64,000 nucleotides of DNA. Origin: Candidatus Binatia bacterium. GTDB taxonomy: Bacteria; Desulfobacterota; Binatia; UBA12015. The notes beneath the pieces are model-generated. The model did not search any database. It saw only the letters and a list, made by a program, of their open reading frames with translations, and had not been told where the DNA came from. A program made the position numbers and the translations under genes. Shown piece after piece: positions 16,455 to 23,942 of this stretch (its first letter is position 1; each line of letters begins with the position of its first letter). Location of the stretch: contig JAQWRY010000075.1 in the NCBI GenBank assembly GCA_029243485.1, positions 186,001 to 250,000 on the forward strand, given 5' to 3'.

Positions 16455-17512
16455 GTCAGCGCCTCCAGGAGTCGAAGCGCCGGGTTCGGCTTGGGCGCGA
16501 CATCCTGCCAGTTCTCGTAGTACCAATCGTAGGCATCACAGGTCATCTTGACGTTGTCGCTCTCGGGCCGCCACTTCAGACGCTCACGGGCGAGCGAAAT
16601 ATCCAGAACGAAGTTCCGGTCGGCTAGAAGATAGTGCTCCGGCACGATCGGCGATATCCCGAAAATATTGAGCACCCGCGCGGCGTTCCGGAGAAGCTCC
16701 GCCGGGAATCCGGTGAACTTCGAGGTGGCGCCGGCGTATTTCACCAGAGCCTCGACCTGGGCACGGACCGTCGGCACGGTGTCGGGATCCGACCCGATGT
16801 TGATCGCGAGCCCGCCGGTATCCGGCTCCACCGCCGCTTGGATCGCTGCGCGCGAAACGTCGTCAGCCGAGACCATCTGGACGCGATTCAGACCGCTGCC
16901 GAGCATGAAGACGCGGCGGTTGCGCCGCACCCAATCGAACAGGAGGACGAACACACCCGTCATCCCGTTTCCAAACAGGCTCATCGGACGCAGCATAGTG
17001 ATGTCGAGCCCGTCTTCCATCGCCTTGCGGCAAAGGCCCTCGGCCTCGAGCTTGGAGTCGCCGTACGCACCGAGCGGCTGCAAGGTGTGGTCGCTTTCCC
17101 CGACGAGGCGATCCTCGGGAAGTCCGTAGACGGCCGAGCTCGAGATAAAGACGACCTTGCGCACTCGACACGTCTTCGCGGTGGCGAGAACGTTCTTCAC
17201 ACCGTCGAGGTTCATCGAGAAGATCTCTTCCTCGGAGAAATTTGAGAACTGCGGCTTCATCCGCTGCCCGGCTGCGAGATGATAGATCACCTCTGCGCCG
17301 TCAGCAGCCTTCTCCAGTGCGGCGAGATCACGCATGTCGCCAGCGATCTCCTGCAGGCGAACGCGATCCACACCCGCGGTCGAGAGCCGACCTCGCAAGC
17401 TCTCGGGAGGGGCCACCATGTCGAAGAGGCGAAGGTCATCCCCGCGGGCAGCCAATTGCGGCGCCACGCTGTGACCGAGAACACCGGAGGATCCGGTTAC
17501 GAGAGCTTCCAT
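16451..17512 (-). CDS. NAD-dependent sugar epimerase/dehydratase (extended SDR)
   Basis: 353 residues. The Rossmann motif TGSSGVLGHSV lies at residues 6-16, with the active-site region VFISSSAVYGLP and a catalytic YGDSK (YxxxK), plus the extended-SDR RPMSLFGNG motif. Such enzymes act on nucleotide-sugars (epimerisation, dehydration or reduction) in the cytoplasm. The exact product cannot be told; it also resembles hopanoid-associated and NDP-sugar epimerases. It begins 18 nt after the GT9 stop, and its stop overlaps the radical SAM start, so it sits within an operon. Confidence 0.85.
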   Translation of the reverse strand: MEALVTGSSGVLGHSVAPQLAARGDDLRLFDMVAPPESLRGRLSTAGVDRVRLQEIAGDMRDLAALEKAADGAEVIYHLAAGQRMKPQFSNFSEEEIFSMNLDGVKNVLATAKTCRVRKVVFISSSAVYGLPEDRLVGESDHTLQPLGAYGDSKLEAEGLCRKAMEDGLDITMLRPMSLFGNGMTGVFVLLFDWVRRNRRVFMLGSGLNRVQMVSADDVSRAAIQAAVEPDTGGLAINIGSDPDTVPTVRAQVEALVKYAGATSKFTGFPAELLRNAARVLNIFGISPIVPEHYLLADRNFVLDISLARERLKWRPESDNVKMTCDAYDWYYENWQDVAPKPNPALRLLEALT

Positions 17513-17530
17513 GACTTCCTTCGCGAAGGT

Positions 17531-18742
17531 TCAGACGGCCTTGGCCGCGGGAAAGCGAGCATCAATGCCTGCGACGACTTCCGCGACCTCGATCTGCCGC
17601 ATGCAGACCGGATCCACGCATCGGCTCATCTTCAGATTATAGTTGGATAGGCACGGGCTGCAGAATACTGCCCTGTAGAAAACCAGATCCGCCGAGCCAC
17701 GTGGCCCGTAGATCCGCGGCTCCGTTGCGCCAAAGATGGCCACCACCGGAGTCTCGACCAAGCCGGTGAGATGCATGACCGATGTGTCATTGGACACGAC
17801 GAACGTGGCCGCCTCAAGCAAGCCCGTGAGTGCCCCGACCGACAACACGTCACACAGCGAACGCGCTCCGTCCGGGTGACGCATGTGCTGAAGCGCCTCG
17901 CGGACGAGATCCGCTTCTTCTTCGCCGACACCCGTGAACACCACACGCACGCCGCGAGTCTCGATGAGATGATCGGCCAACCGGGCAAACCGCTCGACGC
18001 TCCATCGCTTGAGGGCGACCTTGCCGTAATTCGGCCCCGTGCCGACGTGCATCGCTACGAGGCCGGCGCCGTCGGAGACACCCGCGGCGGCGAGAGCATC
18101 CGCACGGTCGCTTGCGGCAACCGAGATACGCACGTGCGGCGCCGGCTGGATCGCGAGGCCGAACGGCAGGGCCAAGCGCATGAAGATGTCGGCCATGTGA
18201 TCCGTGTCGGCATAGGCGACCCGATGCGAGTAGAGCCAACCGCGCGCCTGCCCTTCGGTGTTGAACCCGATCCGGGCGGGCGCCCCCGAGAGGAACGCGA
18301 AAATGCCAGACAGCTTCATGAACTGCTCGAAGTCGAGAACGGCGTCGTACTTTCCGCCGCGCAGCGCATTGAACAACCCGATGACCGAGCCGATGAAATC
18401 TCCGAGGCTGGACACCTCGACGGTGAGCGATCGCGTCACGAACCCGCTCTGCTCCAGAAGTGAGATGTTCCCGGGGAGCGTGAGGAAGTCGATCTCTACC
18501 TCGGGGTCATCGCGCTTCATCGCAGCGAGCGTGGGTAGGATCATCGCGATGTTGCCCAGGCCATAGAACTTGATGGCGAGAACACGACGCGGCTCGGAGA
18601 GCGGCGTGGTCCCGGGAGGCGTCGTCGCAAACAGCGCCGGGACCAGACGCCCCGCACTCAGCAGGCGCGCGGCGGCCCAGAGCACGAAACAGATGCCGAG
18701 GCCGACCCAACGGTCGATATAGCGCGCCAGACGCAGGTTCAT
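17531..18742 (-). CDS. Glycosyltransferase family 9 (heptosyltransferase-like)
   Basis: 403 residues from the ATG at 18742, which has GAGGGTAAG just upstream. An N-terminal membrane-associating segment (VGLGICFVLWAAARLLSAG) precedes the GT9 core: VLAIKFYGLGNIAMILPTL, then DAVLDFEQFMKLSG, LVAMHVGTGPNYGKVALKRW (donor site), FTGVGEEEADL, FVVSNDTSVMHLTGLVETPVVAIFGAT, and a late cluster CSPCLSNYNLKMSRC. Usual role: ADP-heptose or related sugar transfer to LPS core. The membrane-like N-terminus and the cysteine-rich end set it apart from classical WaaC/WaaF; it is nearer the long heptosyltransferase-like group found with epimerases. Second gene in the operon. Confidence 0.85.
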   Translation of the reverse strand: MNLRLARYIDRWVGLGICFVLWAAARLLSAGRLVPALFATTPPGTTPLSEPRRVLAIKFYGLGNIAMILPTLAAMKRDDPEVEIDFLTLPGNISLLEQSGFVTRSLTVEVSSLGDFIGSVIGLFNALRGGKYDAVLDFEQFMKLSGIFAFLSGAPARIGFNTEGQARGWLYSHRVAYADTDHMADIFMRLALPFGLAIQPAPHVRISVAASDRADALAAAGVSDGAGLVAMHVGTGPNYGKVALKRWSVERFARLADHLIETRGVRVVFTGVGEEEADLVREALQHMRHPDGARSLCDVLSVGALTGLLEAATFVVSNDTSVMHLTGLVETPVVAIFGATEPRIYGPRGSADLVFYRAVFCSPCLSNYNLKMSRCVDPVCMRQIEVAEVVAGIDARFPAAKAV

Positions 18743-18868
18743 CTTACCCTCGTGGGCGTGGCCGGAAGCCCGCTGCCGCACCGCGAAGGCAGCGGCCAGA
18801 CGCACGTAAGGCGCCGTTTTCCCACCAATTCTGGTACCACCGCGTGCGAAGGCCAGTCAACGAAGGAT

Positions 18869-19759
18869 CTACTCGGCGGAGTCTCGCCGTACGGCGTAGA
18901 TCTCAGCTCTGGCCTCGAGCCCCGTCCACTCCCCGACGCGGATCAGAGTCGCGAGACCGAGCTTCACCAGCGGCGAGAACGCGTATCGACCGAGGTACGG
19001 GCTCTCGCCGCGCACTTCCTTTACTTCGAAGCCGCACTCCTCGACGAGCTTCGCGAGCGTATCGGGCGTGAAGTACCAATAGTGGTTCGGAACGTACAGG
19101 CGCTGCGCCATCCCGGCGATCCCGGGGATCCGCGCGATGACGTCGGCGGCCCAATACATCGTCGAGCGATGATTCGGCACCGCGACGAAGAGAGCCCCAC
19201 CGGGCCGGAGCACCTTGGCCGCGCGCTCGAGAAAGACCCGCGGATTCGGGGTGTGCTCGACCACGTCGGCCATCGTGATCGCGTCGGGCGGCGTCTCGAA
19301 CTCGGCCTCGAGGAAATCGCCGACCTGCACTTCCACGCCGAACTCCTCGCGCGCCTTCTCGGCCGCTCCCCCAGAGATCTCACAACCGAGCGCGCGAAAA
19401 CCGCCCTCTGCCGCCAGATGGAGCAAGAGACCGGTCCCGATCCCGACGTCGACGAGACTGCCCCCGCCCGTCATTTCCCGAAGCCGGTCGACCGTCGCAC
19501 GGAACCCGCGGACCACCGGATCGTCCACGTAGTCGCGGTAGTACGCCGAGAACATCTCGGTGGTCTCGTCGACGAGGCCACCATGGAACGCCTCGTCTTC
19601 GCGCTCCGAGATCTCGTCCGCCGTGGGGATCGGGTCGACGAAGACCAATCCGCATCGACAACGCCACAGCGGACTCCCGTTGCCGTGGAGGGGTTTCGCT
19701 CCCGTTGCCCCGCAAACCAGACAAGGACGCGGGGGCGGTGAAGTGGAATCCTGCGGCAT
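18869..19759 (-). CDS. Class I SAM-dependent methyltransferase with N-terminal zinc-binding motif
   Basis: 296 residues. The N-terminus carries a CxxC...CxC pattern (CLVCGATG, WRCRCGLVFVDP), as in sugar C-methyltransferases and related proteins. The Rossmann motif I is LVDVGIGTGLLL, motif II region ALGCEIS, motif post-I VQVGDFLEAEF, motif IV MADVVEHTPNPRVFLE, and VLRPGGALFVAVPNH follows. A C-terminal region (YVPNHYWYFTPDTLAKLVEECGF in two parts) resembles the methyltransf_23 group. It heads the minus-strand run with GT9, epimerase and radical SAM, 126 bp before the GT9 start, so it may have separate or shared transcription. Probable target: a sugar or lipid-linked intermediate. Confidence 0.83.
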   Translation of the reverse strand: MPQDSTSPPPRPCLVCGATGAKPLHGNGSPLWRCRCGLVFVDPIPTADEISEREDEAFHGGLVDETTEMFSAYYRDYVDDPVVRGFRATVDRLREMTGGGSLVDVGIGTGLLLHLAAEGGFRALGCEISGGAAEKAREEFGVEVQVGDFLEAEFETPPDAITMADVVEHTPNPRVFLERAAKVLRPGGALFVAVPNHRSTMYWAADVIARIPGIAGMAQRLYVPNHYWYFTPDTLAKLVEECGFEVKEVRGESPYLGRYAFSPLVKLGLATLIRVGEWTGLEARAEIYAVRRDSAE

Positions 19760-19840
19760 GGCTCTGGCGATCTACACGACCGTCTCGGCTGTCGCCACGC
19801 CCTGTCACTCCGCGCCGGTGGGTGGTAGGAGTTAGAGCCC

Positions 19841-20251
19841 ATGGCGCAGGTAGCCATCCAGCCCGGGCTGTTCACCACCGCCCCCGAGCCCCGACTCTTG
19901 GCGGGACAGTGCGAATCCTGCCGGGAACGCCACTTCCCGGCCGCCGACTTCTGCCCGTACTGCTCGTCGGACGCCGTCTCCCCGGCCGAGGTCGGAGCGA
20001 CCGGGACCCTCTATCTTCACACCGTCGTGAACACCGCGCCTCCGGGATATGCCGGGCCCGTGCCGTACGGGTTCGGCCTGGTCGACCTCCCCGAGGGCCT
20101 CCGCGTCGTGACCCGCCTCGTGGCAAGCGATCTCGGTGCCCTTCGCAGTGGCATGCCCATGCACCTGACCGTCGGCCCCCTGTTCGAGGATGAGGACGGA
20201 AACGAGGTCCTCAGCTGGGCCTACGCGGCCTCCGCGGAGCCGAGCAGGTGA
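19841..20251 (+). CDS. DUF35 zinc-ribbon/OB-fold acyl-CoA-associated protein
   Basis: 136 residues. A rubredoxin-like zinc ribbon has Cys24, Cys27, Cys38 and Cys41 (GQCESCRERHFP, FCPYCSS), followed by an OB-fold (LYLHTVVNTAPPGYAGPVPYG, FGLVDLPEGLRVVTRL). These proteins bind acyl-CoA and act as partners of thiolase-like enzymes. The ATG has TAGGAG about 8 nt upstream. The stop overlaps the thiolase GTG start (GTGA), so the two subunits are translationally coupled, as expected for a complex. It diverges from the methyltransferase gene across 81 bp. Confidence 0.85.
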   Translation: MAQVAIQPGLFTTAPEPRLLAGQCESCRERHFPAADFCPYCSSDAVSPAEVGATGTLYLHTVVNTAPPGYAGPVPYGFGLVDLPEGLRVVTRLVASDLGALRSGMPMHLTVGPLFEDEDGNEVLSWAYAASAEPSR

Positions 20252-21390
20252 GCGGCCGCCCGGTGTACATCCAGGGCGTCGGCCTGCACCCGTTCGGGCG
20301 CTTCGCCGAGAAAGACGTCACCCAGCTAGGACAACAGGCGGTACGCGCAGCGCTCGCGCAAGCCGAAGCCGGCCGTGGCGATTTTCAGGCGGCCTTCTGC
20401 GGAACGGTCTACACCGGCGTGGCCGCGGGCCACAAAGTCCTCACGTCCCTCGGCCTGTCCGGGGTTCCGATCGTGAACGTCGAAGCCGGCTGCGCGAGCG
20501 GTGGTGCGGCTCTGTCGCTGGGCGTGTCCCAGATCTCCTCGGGAAAGCGCGACACCGTACTCGTCTTCGGAATGGAGAAGATGCCTCGCGGTATCATCCG
20601 CTCCAGCTTCTTCCCTCCCTGGTGCGAGAAGGCCGGCCTCACGCCGGCACCCGCCTACTTCGCCCTTCGCGCGCGGCGACTCATGCAGGAGAGCGGCGTA
20701 ACGCGAGAGCACCTCGCGCGCGTCTCGGTGAAGAACCATCACAACGGTGTCGACAACCCCTACGCGATGTACCGGAAACCGTTCACGCAGGAGCAAGTCC
20801 TCGACTCCAAGATGGTCTGCGATCCCCTCACGCTATTCATGCTGTGCTCCCCTAACGAGGGCGCAGCATGCGTCGTGATCGGAGCCAAACCCGGCCCGGT
20901 GGGCCCGCCCGTGCGCGTTCTGGCCTCGGTCGTCCGTTCGCATCTTCCCGGCAGCGCGCTCGGTGAGCATACCCCGATGTCGGGGAGGATCGCCGACGAC
21001 CCGGCGAGCCCGACCGAGCTCGCCGCGGCCGAAGCATTCTCCGAAGCCGGGCTCGGACCGGCCGACCTCGACGTCACCGAGGTGCAGGACACCGACTCCG
21101 GCCGGGAGATCCTGTCCATCGAAGAACTCGGCCTCTGTGCGCGCGGTGCCGGGGGCGCATTCGTTGCCGACGGAACCGGAGAACGCGGAGGCGCGCTCCC
21201 CGTCAATCCGAGCGGCGGTCTTCTCTCGAAGGGCGAACCACTCGGCGCGTCGGCCCTCGGCCAGATTGTCGAACTCACGTGGCAACTGCGCGGCAGCGCC
21301 GAACGCCGGCAAGTCGATGGCGCCCGCACCGCTCTCGGTCACACCGTCGGCCGCGGCGCCAACGCTTCCGTCGCGATTCTCCAGCGCTGA
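20248..21390 (+). CDS. Thiolase-family acyl-CoA acetyltransferase (SCP2-type)
   Basis: 380 residues, GTG start. The nucleophilic cysteine lies in VEAGCASGGAALSLG (near residue 92). The C-terminal half holds VQDTDSGREILSIEELGL, the NPSGGLLSKGEPLGASALGQ segment where the catalytic histidine motif GHPxGA normally sits (here GEPLGA), and GRGANASVAIL. The lack of that His is common in DUF35-linked thiolase-like proteins. These pairs take part in steroid or branched-chain side-chain cleavage and in acyl condensation; the substrate cannot be assigned. It forms a two-gene operon with the DUF35 protein and converges with ptsP. Confidence 0.85.
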   Translation: MSGRPVYIQGVGLHPFGRFAEKDVTQLGQQAVRAALAQAEAGRGDFQAAFCGTVYTGVAAGHKVLTSLGLSGVPIVNVEAGCASGGAALSLGVSQISSGKRDTVLVFGMEKMPRGIIRSSFFPPWCEKAGLTPAPAYFALRARRLMQESGVTREHLARVSVKNHHNGVDNPYAMYRKPFTQEQVLDSKMVCDPLTLFMLCSPNEGAACVVIGAKPGPVGPPVRVLASVVRSHLPGSALGEHTPMSGRIADDPASPTELAAAEAFSEAGLGPADLDVTEVQDTDSGREILSIEELGLCARGAGGAFVADGTGERGGALPVNPSGGLLSKGEPLGASALGQIVELTWQLRGSAERRQVDGARTALGHTVGRGANASVAILQR

Positions 21391-21413
21391 TCCGCGGACC
21401 GCTCAGCGAGCCG

Positions 21414-23867
21414 CTACTGGTACATGTCGAGCAACTCGATGACGCCGTGCTCGCGCATCGAGTCGAAGACCGCGCTCTTGATCTCGCGCACCGTGTTCAG
21501 CGTAAGCGCATGCTCGGCTAGCTTCCTCGCAGACTCGTAAGGAACACTACGGATCAACTGCTTGATGACCGGAATGAAGAACGGCTCCATGCTGAGTTCG
21601 TCGAGACCCAGCCCGAGGAGTACGAGCGTCGACATCGGGTCGGACGCCATCTCCCCGCACATCGAGATCGGCTTGCCCGCCTTCTTGGCTGCGCCCACGC
21701 AGTGCGCGATCGCCCCGAGCACCGCGGGGTGCAACGGCTGATAAAGCGGCGCGACTTTCCGATTGTTGCGATCGACCGCCAGAATGTACTGGATCAGGTC
21801 GTTCGTACCGATGGACATGAAGTCGCACGCCATCGCGAGCTGCGGCGAGAGATACACCGCAGACGGCACTTCGATCATGACACCGAGCGGAAGATCCTTC
21901 ACGTGCGGGATCCCCTCCTCCTCGAGGTCCTCCGCGGTGTCGGCGATCATCTCCTGCACCTGCGTGAGCTCTTCCAGCGACGAGATCATCGGCAGAAGAA
22001 GTCGCGTCGGCCCCTCCGTGGCGGCCTGGAGGATCGCGCGAAGCTGGTGATCAAAAAACTCGGGCATCTCGAGCGAGACACGAATGGATCGCCAGCCGAG
22101 GAACGGATTCTCCTCCTGCGGAATGTGCAGATACTGCGGATATTTGTCGGCCCCGATGTCGAGCGTCCGCACCGTCACCGGCTTCCCGCCCATTCCCGTG
22201 ATGACCTTGCGGTAGATCTCGAGCTGTTCGTGCTCGCTCGGAAACTCGCGGAAGGAGATGAACGGAAACTCGGTGCGATAGAGCCCGACGCCCTCCGCAC
22301 CGTGCCGGTCCGCCAGGACGACGTCGCCGACCAAGCCCACGTTGGCGTGCAGCACGACGCGCCGCCCGTCGGTCGTCTCCGCCGGCAGGTCGTGCAAGAC
22401 CTCGAGCTTCTCGTTGAAAGCCTTGTAGTCGCCTTCCATGCGACGGTACTCGCGAACGACCTCCGGGCCCGGCTCCCGGTAGACGACACCGGCGTTTCCG
22501 TCGACGATCATCTCGTCGCTCTCGGCGACATGCTCGAGCAGATGCTCGATCCCGACGACGGTCGGAATCTCGAACGACTTCGCCAAGATCGTCGCGTGCG
22601 ACGTCGCGCCGCCCGTAGCGAGTGCGATGCCTCGCAGGTGCGCGGGATCGATCTCCGAGAGATCCGTCAGCGTGAGCTCGCTCGCAACGAGAACGCTGCC
22701 ATCCTCCGGGGACGGCGGTGCGACGTCGAGGCCGAGCAGGGTTCGGAGGAGCCGCTGGCCGATGTCCTTGATGTCGAGCGCCCGCTCTTGAAGGTACGGA
22801 TCCTCGACGTTGTCGAACGCGCTGAGGTACTCCTCCACCACCTGCCGGACCGCGAACTCGGCCACGGCCCCTGCGTCGATCAACGAACGGATGCGGCTGG
22901 ACACGGTCTCATCCCGCAGCATCATCAGATACGCGTCGAAGATCTTGCCGGTGGCCTCCGGGAGGACCTCCTCCATCTTGGCGCGCTGCTTGTCGATGCC
23001 GCGGGCGGCGAGTTCCAGCGCATCGTCGTACCGCTGGATCTCCGCAGGGATGTCCTCCACCGGGCGGTCTTCAATCTCGGCAAAGTCGACCGGCGGGCGA
23101 AGGACGTGCACCCGGCCAATACCGAAGCCCGGCGAGGCGGCGATCCCGCGCAGCCGCTCTCCGGGGTCGCGATCGGCGGCGGGCTGAGCGCCGTGTGCGC
23201 TCGCCTGGCGCTCGAAGGCCTGAAGGCGACGGAGCGTCTCGAGCGTCCGCCGGCGGAAATCCGCCTGCTCCTTCTCCTTCATCTTGAGGCTCTCGAGCAG
23301 GCGAGCCTGCACGAGAACCGCGGCCAGCTGCGCCGCGATCGTGCGCAACAGGCTCAGTTCTTCGGCAATGAACTGGCGCCGGCGCAGCGTCTGGACGACC
23401 AGAACACCGAGCGGGGCTTTCCGCTCGAACACCGGAACGCCCAGGAAGGAATGGTAGCGCTCCTCGCGCGTCTCCGGGAAGAACTTGAACCGTGGATGCA
23501 CCGGGGCGTCGGGGACGCCGACGGGCTCCATACTCTCGATCACGAGCCCCGTCAGGCCCTCAGTGACGCGCATCCGAACCCGACCGACCGCACTGCGGTC
23601 GAGACCGGTCGTGGCCCACAGGGTCAGGTTTTCGGTGTCCTCATCGAGGAGGTAGAGCGAGCACGCCTCGGTTCGCATCCGCTCGGCGACGACCTGGACC
23701 ACGCTGTCGAGGGTCTCCTGTAGGTCCTCGGACTGCCCAATGAGCGCAGAGACCTTCTCGAGAAGGCGAACCCCGTGCGAAGAACGCCCCGAGCCGCCCG
23801 TGCCTTCACGAGCGCCGTCGCCCGCCGAAGCGGACGGGGTATCTCTGGGTGATACAGGGCCTGCCAT
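21414..23867 (-). CDS. ptsP: Phosphoenolpyruvate-protein phosphotransferase PtsP (nitrogen PTS enzyme I)
   Basis: 817 residues. An N-terminal GAF domain (about 40-190; LDSVVQVVAERMRTEACSLYL, FLGVPVFERKAPLGVLVVQ) is joined to a full enzyme I: HPr-binding helical domain, the phospho-histidine loop GGATSHATILAKS, and a PEP-binding barrel (GVGLYRTEFPF, PVTVRTLDIGADK, GTNDLIQYILAVDR, SMCGEMASDP). It passes phosphate from PEP to NPr in the regulatory nitrogen PTS; the GAF domain probably senses glutamine or 2-oxoglutarate. No NPr or EIIA gene is nearby. Divergent from the PBP1A gene. Confidence 0.93.
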   Translation of the reverse strand: MAGPVSPRDTPSASAGDGAREGTGGSGRSSHGVRLLEKVSALIGQSEDLQETLDSVVQVVAERMRTEACSLYLLDEDTENLTLWATTGLDRSAVGRVRMRVTEGLTGLVIESMEPVGVPDAPVHPRFKFFPETREERYHSFLGVPVFERKAPLGVLVVQTLRRRQFIAEELSLLRTIAAQLAAVLVQARLLESLKMKEKEQADFRRRTLETLRRLQAFERQASAHGAQPAADRDPGERLRGIAASPGFGIGRVHVLRPPVDFAEIEDRPVEDIPAEIQRYDDALELAARGIDKQRAKMEEVLPEATGKIFDAYLMMLRDETVSSRIRSLIDAGAVAEFAVRQVVEEYLSAFDNVEDPYLQERALDIKDIGQRLLRTLLGLDVAPPSPEDGSVLVASELTLTDLSEIDPAHLRGIALATGGATSHATILAKSFEIPTVVGIEHLLEHVAESDEMIVDGNAGVVYREPGPEVVREYRRMEGDYKAFNEKLEVLHDLPAETTDGRRVVLHANVGLVGDVVLADRHGAEGVGLYRTEFPFISFREFPSEHEQLEIYRKVITGMGGKPVTVRTLDIGADKYPQYLHIPQEENPFLGWRSIRVSLEMPEFFDHQLRAILQAATEGPTRLLLPMISSLEELTQVQEMIADTAEDLEEEGIPHVKDLPLGVMIEVPSAVYLSPQLAMACDFMSIGTNDLIQYILAVDRNNRKVAPLYQPLHPAVLGAIAHCVGAAKKAGKPISMCGEMASDPMSTLVLLGLGLDELSMEPFFIPVIKQLIRSVPYESARKLAEHALTLNTVREIKSAVFDSMREHGVIELLDMYQ

Positions 23868-23942
23868 GGCGCGACAGTATCACGACCAGCCCGAGCCATG
23901 TCCAACGGCGCCCCGGGATGCACGCGGGCCCCAGTTCGCCGG

